Shown piece by piece: positions 1-7,704 of a DNA stretch of 10,055 nucleotides (position 1 is the stretch's first letter; each line of letters starts with the position of its first letter). The DNA lies in assembly GCA_025349905.2 (NCBI GenBank), contig MU625177.1, positions 1 through 10,055 on the forward strand. The letters are read 5' to 3'. The notes beneath the pieces were generated by a model. That model had not been told where the DNA came from and ran no database searches. It saw nothing but the letters and a program-made list of their open reading frames with translations. Both the position numbers and the translations under genes were made by a program. This DNA is from Blastocladiella britannica (lineage: Eukaryota; Blastocladiomycota; Blastocladiomycetes; Blastocladiales; Blastocladiaceae).

Positions 1-450
1 CCGGCCAACAGGCCCATAGCCTTTTGATCGCCACATGGCGCGATTATCGAAGGAAACTTCGTCGAGAAGCACAGGGTTCGACGGAGTCCAGTCCAATGAA
101 CTGAGCTCGTTGACAAACCGCTGTACAAGATGAAGGCGCGGGTGGTCAATGGGGAGCCGCGGGAGGAGCCTCGGTTCGTTCATCACGTCTTGCGTTGCAC
201 CAACCAACTGTGCGAGACGTGGTGGAACCGGGATCTCCTCGCCGTGGCGAACCAAGTGACGCAGGCCAAGCACATTCTCGAGCACGGGGTCAACGATCCG
301 CGATTCCTTGCGGGACGTCGGGCGCAGAATGGGCCGGTGGCGGACGAAGATCAGCAACAACAACAACCGGCCGAGGGGCTCAGATCTGGGACCAGCGGCT
401 CAGGATGCAGTCGGGTCATTGGCGCGGACCTGACAGCAGAATCAACCTGA
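1..450 (+). pseudogene. Fanzor/TnpB-like nuclease, degraded C-terminal fragment
   Basis: The frame from 130 to 450 encodes a segment reading HHVLRCTN..C..WWNRD. This is the second Cys knuckle (C-x4-C, codons at 196-198 and 211-213) followed by the WNRD of a RuvC-III motif, whose Asp codon is 232-234. That order is typical of the C-terminus of TnpB and its eukaryotic relatives, the Fanzor RNA-guided nucleases carried by transposons. The upstream half of the zinc ribbon seems to lie in another frame: 53-79 reads ETSSRSTGF, where family members have a TS..C..C knuckle. Both Cys positions (68-70 agc, 77-79 ttc) are one substitution from Cys codons. Continuity therefore needs a frameshift near 95-115, and all three frames have stops before 110. 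The tail after about 300 is low-complexity, with five Gln. The rest of the gene would lie left of the window. I infer a dead copy; the family call rests on motif recognition only. Confidence 0.55.
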
Positions 451-609
451 TTGTATGGATTCGTGGGAAGTGGGCAAAATTTGGCGCCGACTTTGCTTTG
501 TTATATTTTTTTTCACGAAAAAGTCAATATAAAGAACGAAGAATACACTGCCAAATGAAGGGAAAAAGGAACAAATCTATCAAAGGAGGACAAATAAACA
601 AAAATAAAA
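451..609. other. intergenic, A/T-rich, convergent 3' ends
   Basis: This is an A/T-rich spacer between the end of the nuclease fragment and the stop codon of the minus-strand PH gene. It should contain the PH gene's 3' UTR. No canonical AATAAA is seen on the minus strand. On the plus strand AATAAA occurs at 593-598 and 603-608, right against the PH stop codon, and could be chance or an old signal for the mobile element. Confidence 0.5.
502..507 (-). terminator. candidate variant polyadenylation signal (AATATA)
   Basis: On the minus strand the hexamer AATATA lies about 100 nt downstream of the PH gene stop, in an A/T-rich stretch. It is a known weak variant of AATAAA. The placement is plausible, but nothing else supports it. 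Confidence 0.2.
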
Positions 610-2628
610 TCACGAGCTCGAGGGCGTAGGCATCCGCGGCGTCTTGAGTGCCTGCGGGAGCGGAGGCACCGACGCAGACGGTGGCGGCAAGCTCGGCGGC
701 GCCGCCGCGGTAGCGTACAGCGACGCGCGCTTGGCAGCAGTCATGGACGACCGGCTCCCCGCCGGCAGACCCGCGTGCGTTTCTGCGGCCGTCGCCGCCG
801 CCATCGGAGGCATCGGCGGAATCGGCGGAACCGCGGGCGCGTCGCCGGCCGCAAACGTGTCCATGAGGCCGTCGAGGTCCGACAGCAGCATGTCCATTTG
901 CATCGACACCACCGACCGGCGGCGCCGCGACGACGACCCGTTGGGCGGCGTGGTCGGGGTGGTGGGCGTCGGCGGGCCAGCGTACCCGACCGTGCTGGCG
1001 TACCCGCGCGACGCCGTGGATGTGGTGGGCGACGGCAGCGTTGGCGGGTACATGGCGGGGGCCGACGCCATCGAGTTGAACGTGGCCACCGATGCCCGTG
1101 CGCCGCTGTGCTGGTGCTGGTGGTGCGGTGGGGTTGCCGGCATGGGCGGCGCGCCGGCGCCCGTGCTCCACGACGGAACACCACCACTGCCGTTCGACAA
1201 AATCGACGTGGGACGCGGCAACGCGCGCGTCGACGTGGATGCCGGGAGCGCCGCGACCAAGTCATCAATGCGCGACCCGGGAGCCGAGTGCACTGGGCGC
1301 CGGCCAGACGGTGGAGGGCCCACCGACCGCGAACGCGACGCAGAGGCCGCCGCCGCGATCCCCGCACCGCGCGCGGTCGGGCGAATCGGTGACGGCAGCA
1401 ACGACTCGTCGTCGTCCGCGTCCAGGCTTCCGTAGTCAATGGCAAGGCGCGCAGGGCGGCTACCACCACCGTACATGCCGCCGGCGCCGGGAAAGAACGC
1501 GGACTTGGGCATGGCGCGTGGGGGGAGCATCATGGGTGCACCGCCGCCGCCGTTCGCGGATGCCGAGGTAGATGGCGCACCCGAGGATGGAATCGGCGCG
1601 GGGCGGTCGCGCATACCCCCACTGGGCGGGAAGATGGCGACCGGGTTGTTGTAAGGGGCAGGAGAGCCTGAACTACCGCTGGTGCCACCACGTACGACAA
1701 TGGGCCCACCGTGGCCGTCGTATGGCGATGCGCCAGTGACGGGCGACCCAGGCGAGGGCGGTGTTGGGTAACTGAACGAGGCCGAGGGGCGGACACCGTA
1801 GTACCCGGCGCTGTGCACCGACCCGGCGTCGCTGTTGGACGGACGACGAATCGACCCGGCGTACGAGGAACCGCCCTCGGCTGCTGGCGCGGCAGCTGGC
1901 TGCATGTGGCCGCCGGGGAAGAGTGAGCTGCCACCCGACGCAATCGACGGGGAGCGGTGACGACTGCTGGCACCACCGCCGTAGTGTCCGGCCGTGGGAG
2001 GAATGCCCAGTGATCCCGACGACGCGTGGTAAGGGCTGTGCTGTTGGTGCTGAAGGTGCTGCTGCTGGTGGTGGTGGTGGGGGTCCCGGCCAGACATGCC
2101 GACCTCGCTGGCGCCAATGGCCTCGAACGACGACGAGTTGAGGTTGAGTGGCGGCTCGGTGCCGTGCTTGAGCCACGCAAAGACCGCCTTGAGCGCCGTG
2201 ACCCACTTCTTTAGCTGCTCGGGCGAGTGCGCGTCAATGTCGAGCACCTTGGCCGGCTTGGTCACGGGCCGGGCCGAGAACGGCTCCTTGGTCACGTTCA
2301 CGTTCAACAACTGGAGTACCGTGGGCCGCGTGCTGGCACCACCTGAGCCACTGCCTCCACTGCCACTACCAGGCGCTGCAAACGGGTCGCGCACCATGGC
2401 GTTGGGGTCGTCGCGCACGCGGGCCGAGGACTCGTCGTCAATGTTGATGCGCGCAATGCACTTGCGCGGGTCGGACGTGTCGTTGGACGGGTACAGCGAC
2501 AGATACGGCATGCTGGCCTCGAGGACGCCATAGTACAGGCGCCACTTGGCACCACCGAGACGGAAGCGGCCCTGCTTGGGCTCGAGAATGGCGAGCGGGC
2601 CGCTCACAAGGGTGCGTCGCTGGCTCAT
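610..2628 (-). CDS. PH-domain protein with long disordered tail
   Basis: This 672-aa protein is read without an obvious intron. The start is the ATG at 2628: an in-frame TAG lies at 2659-2661 and no other ATG comes between. Residues about 8-153 look like a pleckstrin-homology domain. It opens with GPLAILEP.QGRFRLGGAKWRLYYGVL (strands 1-2), has a Gly/Ser insert at about 86-100, and ends in the helix EQLKKWVTALKAVFAWL, with the near-invariant PH Trp at 142. PH domains bind phosphoinositides or proteins, so membrane or cortical adaptor work is likely but unproven. The rest is low-complexity: a His/Gln tract at about 183-196, Gly/Ser/Pro stretches and proline clusters (PPIPPMPPM) that could bind SH3 domains. 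A hydrophobic-acidic helix at about 578-592 resembles a paxillin-type LD motif. I do not recognise an orthologue. It is transcribed divergently from the exchanger gene. Confidence 0.75.
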   Translation of the reverse strand: MSQRRTLVSGPLAILEPKQGRFRLGGAKWRLYYGVLEASMPYLSLYPSNDTSDPRKCIARINIDDESSARVRDDPNAMVRDPFAAPGSGSGGSGSGGASTRPTVLQLLNVNVTKEPFSARPVTKPAKVLDIDAHSPEQLKKWVTALKAVFAWLKHGTEPPLNLNSSSFEAIGASEVGMSGRDPHHHHQQQHLQHQQHSPYHASSGSLGIPPTAGHYGGGASSRHRSPSIASGGSSLFPGGHMQPAAAPAAEGGSSYAGSIRRPSNSDAGSVHSAGYYGVRPSASFSYPTPPSPGSPVTGASPYDGHGGPIVVRGGTSGSSGSPAPYNNPVAIFPPSGGMRDRPAPIPSSGAPSTSASANGGGGAPMMLPPRAMPKSAFFPGAGGMYGGGSRPARLAIDYGSLDADDDESLLPSPIRPTARGAGIAAAASASRSRSVGPPPSGRRPVHSAPGSRIDDLVAALPASTSTRALPRPTSILSNGSGGVPSWSTGAGAPPMPATPPHHQHQHSGARASVATFNSMASAPAMYPPTLPSPTTSTASRGYASTVGYAGPPTPTTPTTPPNGSSSRRRRSVVSMQMDMLLSDLDGLMDTFAAGDAPAVPPIPPMPPMAAATAAETHAGLPAGSRSSMTAAKRASLYATAAAPPSLPPPSASVPPLPQALKTPRMPTPSSS
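2056..2083 (-). repeat. trinucleotide tract encoding His/Gln run
   Basis: A run of TGG/TGC-type triplets on the plus strand is read as a His/Gln-rich run in the PH protein (about residues 183-196). It is an imperfect microsatellite inside coding sequence and is likely to vary in length. Confidence 0.6.
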
Positions 2629-3149
2629 TATCGAATGTGGTTGGTTGCAGAGGCTCAACTAGTGTGCGCAAAAGAACAAGGCACAACAGGCCAATTTATG
2701 GAGCAGGTCAGGCCGGGTCTCAAGGAAGGTAAGGATATCGAGCAAGAGCAGTGAATGGCGAGTTGAAAGAGCGCTGTGTGGTTCTCGTCCTGGGTGCGCT
2801 CGCGTGGAGATTCGACAACAATGAAATGTCCGAAAGCATGGCAAGCCCTTCAGCCACTCATTTTTGCCGTGCGGCCAGGATGACATCTCGACCAGAAAAT
2901 TCGTGAAGTTACTTGAATGTGAAAAGATCTTGGATTGGAAAGTATATCTGGAGAGCTGCCCGATTGGCTGCGTAGTGATCTCCCCTCGAGATGTTGTATG
3001 GGAATGAAGGTCCTCTTTCATACTAAAAAAATCACTGCCACGCTCTACCACGCTGCCGTGGGATCGCAATCACAGCCAGCCAATTGTTTTCTTCCATAAC
3101 TGCCCTCCTGATCACCTCGCCCAGTACAAGAAAACTCTAAAACAAAGAA
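2629..3149. promoter_or_regulatory. divergent promoter, PH gene / Na+/H+ exchanger
   Basis: This 521-nt region separates two divergent start codons and should hold both promoters. CCAAT boxes occur at 2691-2695 and 3080-3084 (plus), with the reverse form ATTGG at 2963-2967, the pattern bound by the HAP/NF-Y complex. No convincing TATA box is seen. The stretch just before 3150 is A-rich (AAAACTCTAAAACAAAGAA), as is usual for a fungal 5' UTR. A 136-codon open frame on the minus strand here looks random and is not called. Confidence 0.6.
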
Positions 3150-5054
3150 ATGTCGGGCGAAACTGCAAACCTGGTCGAAAAGGCCCTGGTCATGCTAGGG
3201 CTCATCCTGCTTGCCTTCAACATTGCCGGCTGGATGAAGAAGCGCGAGCTCAAGTACTTTGGCGAAACGGCCATGTTTATCACGCTTGGTGCGTTCCTTT
3301 TGCTTTGCTTATTGATGGGTGATGATGTGAAAGTGGAAATCCCATCGCATCTCACGTTTACAAATTTGATCTCAGGCCTTGTCACTTCTTTCGTCTTTCG
3401 CGTCTTGTACGAGATTATCGGCCAAGAGCCCATCCTCAAGGATGTCCAGCTCTCGACGAGCTTCTTTTACATGGTTTTGCTACCCCCAATCGTCTTTGAA
3501 GTACGACTTGTATTCAATTCACATGGAGATCCAAAACTTATAAATAATAATAAACAGGGAGGATACAGTATCCGACGCATGCTCTTCTTCAAGAGCCTCC
3601 CGACCATCATTGCACTTTCCTTTTTTGGCGGCATCTTCTCCACTGTTGTGGTCGCCGTCATCATGTACCTCGCCACTTCGATGCTCCCCCACTCGCTCAC
3701 CCTGCTCGACTCGCTCATCTTTGGCGCCCTCATCTCCTCCACCGATCCCGTCTCGATCCTCGCCATGCTGCCCAAGGAAACGGACCGCACCTTGTACATC
3801 ATGATCTTTGGCGAGTCGGCCCTCAATGACGCCGTCGCCATCATCTTGTACCGATTCTTTACCGAGCTCGCGCACGACGAGGGCCACTTGACGTTTGGAC
3901 TGTTCCTCCTGTCGGTGCTCGACTCGGCGTGGGTGTTTTTGGGATCGTTCATGGTCGGGATCGGATCCGCGTTCATGTTTGCCAAGCTCACCAAGCACCA
4001 ACGCCTGACCCACGACGCAGTCACGGTGGAGGTGGTGATGCTGCTGGTGTTTGCGTACTCGAGCTACCTGATGGCCGAGGTCCTGGAGCTGACGGGCATC
4101 ATCTCGGTGTTTTTCACCGGCGTGGGGATGGCACACTACGCGAAACCCAATCTGACGCGCGCGTCAGTGGCCACCGCCAAGCACGTGCTGCACATCTTTT
4201 CGGCCACGTCCGACTGCTTCATCTTCATGTACCTCGGAATGGGCCTGCTGGCGTTCCCCAAGGCCACGTACGACCCGATCACGATTGTGGCGGCCGTGGT
4301 TGCGATTGCCGTGGGCCGCACGCACGTGTACTTTATCTCGTTCTTCCAGAACATGCTCTCGCGCGCCGACGCCAATGTGCCGCGGATCCCGCGCGACCAC
4401 CAAGTGTTTCTGTGGATGTCGGGCTTACGCGGCGCCGTGGCGTTTGCGCTGGCGGTCGGTCTGCTCGAAAACCCGAACTTGTCGGAACACGCGCGGTCCA
4501 CCATTTTCGGCACCTCCATCATTGTCATTGTCACTACCGTATACGGTCTCAACCTGCTGACGCCGCTGATGGTCAAGCGGCTGGATATCACCGATGCAGG
4601 GCTGATGGCCAAAGTACGTGCCGCTGCCGCTCGCAGCCACGGCGTCGACGCACATGACGCGCCGCCGGAAGAGGACGATGAAGAGAGCGAGGACGACAAT
4701 GGCACGCTGGCCGAATCCGATATTCCGCCAGGGATTATCGGGTGGGCATACCGCGTCGACCGCGACCGGCTGCGGCCGTTCTTTACCAATGTGGTCAACG
4801 GCCACTCACATGCCGACCCGCTGCATGGTGTCAAACCACTGGCCGGTGGTGGTGGCGATGTGGCCGGTGGGTACGCGCAAGTGTCTGATGGTATCAACCT
4901 GGAAGACTTGACCGACGGCGATATCGTGCCGCTGACGGCGAGTCCCGGGAAAAAGGACGGCGGCGCGACCGGGTCCGTCATCACCGAGACCATTGCCGTG
5001 GCTCGCGTCAGTGACTCGGATCCGATTCGGACCAGTGCCAACGTGCGGAATTGA
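3150..5054 (+). CDS. NHE8-like Na+(K+)/H+ exchanger, three exons
   Basis: A CPA1-family cation/proton antiporter, most like the intracellular NHE8/Nhx group, which exchanges luminal H+ for Na+ or K+ in Golgi/endosome membranes. Exons are inferred as 3150-3288, 3376-3500 and 3558-5054, giving 586 aa. Unspliced, the frame reads 634 aa because both introns are in frame and lack stops. In unspliced numbering: a first membrane helix at about 9-28, FFYMVLLPPIVFE (105-117, the amiloride-site region), SSTDPVSILA (196-205), the transport core FGESALNDAVAI with Asn226-Asp227 (the ND pair of electroneutral exchangers), SGLRGAVAFALA (424-435), then LMVKRLDI and a cytosolic tail. The tail has an acidic stretch at 507-517 and VDRDRLRPFFT (536-546), a conserved post-membrane motif of the group. 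The start has a purine at -3. The stop lies 26 nt from the stop of the convergent downstream gene. Family is secure; organelle and cation preference are inferred. Confidence 0.93.
   Translation: MSGETANLVEKALVMLGLILLAFNIAGWMKKRELKYFGETAMFITLGAFLLLCLLMGDDVKVEIPSHLTFTNLISGLVTSFVFRVLYEIIGQEPILKDVQLSTSFFYMVLLPPIVFEVRLVFNSHGDPKLINNNKQGGYSIRRMLFFKSLPTIIALSFFGGIFSTVVVAVIMYLATSMLPHSLTLLDSLIFGALISSTDPVSILAMLPKETDRTLYIMIFGESALNDAVAIILYRFFTELAHDEGHLTFGLFLLSVLDSAWVFLGSFMVGIGSAFMFAKLTKHQRLTHDAVTVEVVMLLVFAYSSYLMAEVLELTGIISVFFTGVGMAHYAKPNLTRASVATAKHVLHIFSATSDCFIFMYLGMGLLAFPKATYDPITIVAAVVAIAVGRTHVYFISFFQNMLSRADANVPRIPRDHQVFLWMSGLRGAVAFALAVGLLENPNLSEHARSTIFGTSIIVIVTTVYGLNLLTPLMVKRLDITDAGLMAKVRAAAARSHGVDAHDAPPEEDDEESEDDNGTLAESDIPPGIIGWAYRVDRDRLRPFFTNVVNGHSHADPLHGVKPLAGGGGDVAGGYAQVSDGINLEDLTDGDIVPLTASPGKKDGGATGSVITETIAVARVSDSDPIRTSANVRN
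3289..3375 (+). other. intron 1 of exchanger (87 nt, in frame, no stop)
   Basis: GTGCGT at the 5' end and ATCTCAG at the 3' end. Removing it joins ETAMFITLG to LVTSFVFRVL, restoring the continuous second membrane helix seen in NHE proteins (compare SVAVVSLGILMGAVI in NHE8). Unspliced, it would add 29 residues, including a false hydrophobic stretch and a charged loop. The length is a multiple of three and the frame is open, so ORF-based prediction misses it. Confidence 0.8.
3501..3557 (+). other. intron 2 of exchanger (57 nt, in frame, no stop)
   Basis: GTACGA at the 5' end and AAACAG at the 3' end, and much more A/T-rich than the flanking exons. Splicing joins LLPPIVFE directly to GGYSIRRMLFF, matching the family pattern LLPPIIFE.GYS. 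Unspliced, 19 polar residues would split a strongly conserved motif next to the ion path, which argues that this is an intron. Confidence 0.88.
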
Positions 5055-5064
5055 CTTTTTGCGA

Positions 5065-5070
5065 AATAAA
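5065..5070 (+). terminator. polyadenylation signal AATAAA of exchanger gene
   Basis: Canonical AATAAA begins 10 nt after the exchanger stop codon. Cleavage 10-30 nt further on would fall within the 3' end of the convergent minus-strand coding region, so the two mRNAs probably overlap as antisense. Confidence 0.7.
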
Positions 5071-5080
5071 AACATATTTT

Positions 5081-7510
5081 TCATTGTTGGGAATCTACGA
5101 CACGCGGCCGGGGTCGTTTGCGCGGAGGAGAGCGAGTGACGCCGCTCGTGGGTTCATCTTCTGTCGCGTCGTCATCGTCCTCCGGTTCGCCATGCAGGTC
5201 ACGGGTCCTCTTCAAAAAACTCTCGGGCCGTCGCAGCTCCATGTTTGGTTGCGCGGTGCGCACGACGCGCCGTTCCTCGGATACCACCACAGTGAGCGAC
5301 GGTCGCGAAACGCGGCCGTCACCGCTTGCCGCTGAAGGCGATCTCGGTGCGCGTCGATTGGGAAACATGACATCCAGTTGCGCCTTGATTGAATCAGAGT
5401 CATAGGTAACAAGCGACAGAGGCAACTGCTGCAGCGGCGGCGACAGTGGTGGAGGTGGTTGTGGAGGCGGTGAGAGTCGCGGCGGAGGAGACAGTGCCGG
5501 TGGTGGTGGTGGAGGCGGCGGGGGCTGTAGAAAGGCCGCGGCGAGATCGTCTTCTATGTCTCCCGGCAACTCCCATTCTTCATCGTTCGGGTCCGGAATG
5601 GAATGCGCTGGTGAGGGTTGAAATGGTCGCTCCCGCGGAGGCGGTGTCGGCGGGATAATGTCCGACATGGGCGCTGCCGCTGCCAATGACGATCGCGGTG
5701 TCCGTGGCCCGCTCCACGTCGTGCTGGATCCAGACGACCGAACGCCAATAATGACGGGAGACACATTGGGTGGCGAGACAAAGGTCGTGTCGTGCGCTTC
5801 ATAGCTACTGGTAGCTTCAATCGACGTTGGTCTATGGTGGTCGAGGGGCGGCGATGGGGCACGGTCGTCACTCCTGCGAGCACGCAGAGACAGCTCGTCA
5901 TCATCCTCGGCCCGAGGTTGGAGGTCAGACGAGTCCAAATGGCACAAAGAGTTGTCAGCTCCAAAGTGTACAGCCGCCTCCACCGCTGCCAAGAGTTGCG
6001 TCAGTTGTGGTCCGCCAGTCAAGTGAGTGGACTGCACGAATGGCGGTGGCGGCGGTTGCGTCTCCTCCAGGTGGAGCTCCACCGGCGGCGGTGTTGGGTC
6101 AACAACATCGTCAAGGTCATCATCCTGATCGTCATCGTCCGTGAGGTCAAACAAGACTATGGGTAGTGGGTGGCGCTGCGTCATCATGGGCATTGGATCG
6201 GCAAAGGAGAGGGGATCTACAACGAGCACCGGCCGGCGCTCGAGCGGGCGCGTCGATGGCAGAGGGCGAGAGGAAAGCGGAGGAGGTGGTGGTGGTGGTG
6301 GCGACGCAATCGGGTTTGCGCCAGGCAGGTCAATTTGCTCGTCGTCCGCCTCGGACTCGCCAAGCGCGCTATAAGTCGGCGAGCTGTACGTTTCGTCTGA
6401 CATCGTGGGCCACGCGTCCAGGGTTTGCGGCAGCTGCGTCATGACGGTGGGCGACGCGTGGCGATCGAAGATGTGTGGACGTGGGGTGGTGTCGCTCTCA
6501 TCGTCGCTGTCGTTTGCGGCTGCATTGGGGTGCTCTGGTGCAACTGATCCGGATCCAAGCCCTGGGAAATCCGTTGGCGAAAACGCTGCAGTGGGAGAGG
6601 AGCTCAGGTGCGGCAGCTGTGCGGACGGTGTCGGCAGGAGCGGCAGTGTCGGCGAGGGCATCGAGGACGCCTCCAAGGACTCGACATCCGAGTTCGGGGC
6701 CGGAGTGGGCAGAGATGCCTCTGCTGCCGCTGATGCAGGTGGCGTCAATGGCGGGGCAGGCCAGCTGCTGTCGAGCAAGACAGCGACCTGGGAGTCAGAA
6801 ATGTGCACGTCCTGGGTCGCGAGGCGCGGATATACCGTAGCCTCGAGATCGGCCATTGCTTGCGTCTCGATGAGAGCGGAGATCGATGCCGGCATATTGT
6901 CCAGCTCCTGCCGCGCAGCGCGCAATTCGCGAAACCGGTCGCACAACGGTTTGGTCACAGCACCTTTAACAGCATTCGCTTGCCCGACATGGTAGCGCGA
7001 AGCGGGCGGGACCGAATTGTGCGATACGCCGAGCAACTCCACTGCAGCGAGCATGAGTTGCAGCCGCATGCCGATGAGTTTGTTGTTGCGATCAAACTCC
7101 ATGTCGGAAAGGGCCAAGTGCGCGCCATGCACGGAAATATTGGCATTGATGCACAGTGCGCTCGGGTTGATGGGTGCGGCGCTGGTGGTCCATGTATTCA
7201 GTATTCTTTTAAATAGGATTTGATGGACCAAGAGAGCTTACTTTTCTGGGTATAGCGCCGAGTGTGAAAGCGTCAGGGCAATGCATGCGCCACCGTCGCA
7301 CGCGGTGTAGGTTGGGTCGCTGCTGTCAAGAGTTGGCGTGGCCAGAATGGTGAGGTAGCAGTTCTCACTCGGAAGTTGGGCGTGCGTGAACCACAGGCTC
7401 GGTCGGCCGACGGCGGGGTCCAGGCACTCGTGGACCCGGCCATTTTTCCAGTTGCGCAGCGTTCTTGCGACCCAGTCCGCGAGCCATGGTTTAGGTAGCG
7501 GGTTTTTCAT
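5081..7510 (-). CDS. putative TPP1/Tpz1-like OB-fold protein, two exons
   Basis: Exons 7510-7242 and 7181-5081 join to 789 aa. The long frame alone has no ATG near its 5' end (only TTG at 7231); the short upstream ATG frame at 7510, directly preceded by an in-frame TGA, supplies the N-terminus. Residues about 5-145 have strand-like alternation with PKPWLADWV at the start, a CDGGACIALTLSHSAL strand pair, then INANISVHGAHLALSD and a closing MRLQLMLAAVELLG. This order resembles the OB fold of TPP1/Tpz1, the shelterin subunit that pairs with POT1 and recruits telomerase (PW..EL opening, SDGT.SVRC.VTREAL strand). Then come a helical stretch (about 150-215) and a long Ser/Pro/Asp-rich disordered region with two poly-Pro tracts, a SUMO-interacting motif (431-441) and a basic nuclear signal PPRKRPRPR at 775-783. 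The gene is secure as coding. The telomere assignment is inference; another OB-fold nuclear protein is possible. Confidence 0.7.
5499..5525 (-). repeat. poly-proline tract (9 Pro), C-terminal half
   Basis: GGT/GGC-rich on the plus strand, read on the minus strand as nine consecutive Pro followed by further PPP and PPPP blocks. It lies in the disordered region of the OB-fold protein and is a simple-sequence tract, prone to length change. Confidence 0.75.
6128..6160 (-). other. SUMO-interacting motif in OB-fold protein
   Basis: Encodes IVLFDLTDDDD (residues 431-441), a hydrophobic core followed at once by an acidic run. It is nearly the classic V/I-x-D-L-T-acidic form of a SUMO-interacting motif. 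A weaker VLVVD lies about 20 residues upstream. The motif match is direct; binding is inferred. Confidence 0.5.
6280..6303 (-). repeat. poly-proline tract (8 Pro), central
   Basis: Tandem GGT triplets on the plus strand, read on the minus strand as eight consecutive Pro inside the disordered region of the OB-fold protein. Confidence 0.75.
7182..7241 (-). other. intron of putative TPP1-like gene (60 nt)
   Basis: On the minus strand it begins GTAAGC (7241-7236) and ends CACCAG (7184-7182 holds CAG). A branch-like TACTGAAT lies about 17 nt before the acceptor. Exon 1 ends with two bases (AA) and exon 2 begins with C, giving an Asn codon and the correct frame. Without splicing, the TAA inside the donor site would stop exon 1 after 90 codons. 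An earlier AG at 7207-7206 also keeps frame but would make a 36-nt intron, too short compared with the others here. Confidence 0.75.
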
Positions 7511-7688
7511 TCAATTTTATTTTATTTTATTTCGAAGTGGCGAGCGCTTCGCTCTGCACCGAGTCCTCCCTCAAGCACTCTGCTCTCAGAGAATGGACCT
7601 AACGATTTTCGCATGTATCACGAACTGGGGACGGGCCGATGCCGCCAGCCGATCATCAGTCCCTCCGAAAATTCGGCACGTGGGGGAA

Positions 7689-7697
7689 ATGACTCTT
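7689..7697 (+). promoter_or_regulatory. Gcn4/CPC1-type amino-acid-control element
   Basis: The 9-mer ATGACTCTT lies about 120 nt upstream of the HIS5 ATG. It contains the TGACTC core bound by the bZIP activator Gcn4/Cpc1, and is the same form as the well-known site in the yeast HIS3 promoter. In fungi this factor induces amino-acid biosynthetic genes on starvation. Regulation is inferred from the motif and the gene next to it. Confidence 0.55.
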
Positions 7698-7699
7698 TG

Positions 7700-7704
7700 A
7701 TTGG
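7700..7704 (-). promoter_or_regulatory. CCAAT box
   Basis: ATTGG on the plus strand (CCAAT on minus), only 2 nt from the Gcn4-type element and about 110 nt upstream of HIS5, a normal position for NF-Y/HAP binding. Confidence 0.4.

Noticed and set aside
195..629. 144-codon open frame overlapping the nuclease fragment
   Set aside because: Out of frame with the WNRD/Cys motif, overlaps the PH gene's end, and its product has no domain.
644..1435. 263-codon open frame on the plus strand opposite the PH gene
   Set aside because: Shadow of the GC-rich codon pattern of the real minus-strand gene; low-complexity product and no domain.
2659..3069. 136-codon open frame on the minus strand between the divergent genes
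   Set aside because: No domain, irregular composition, starts at no sensible context and fills a promoter region; most likely chance.
4136..5041. 301-codon open frame on the minus strand opposite the exchanger
   Set aside because: Antisense shadow of a conserved membrane-protein gene; no recognisable domain.
5440..5530. Regular GGT/GGC repeats suggesting a CRISPR array or a satellite
   Set aside because: They are codon-level poly-Pro tracts in a coding region; there are no spacers and the genome is eukaryotic.
7206..7241. 36-nt version of the OB-fold gene intron
   Set aside because: Keeps frame, but is much shorter than the other introns and leaves the branch-like TACTGAAT in the exon.
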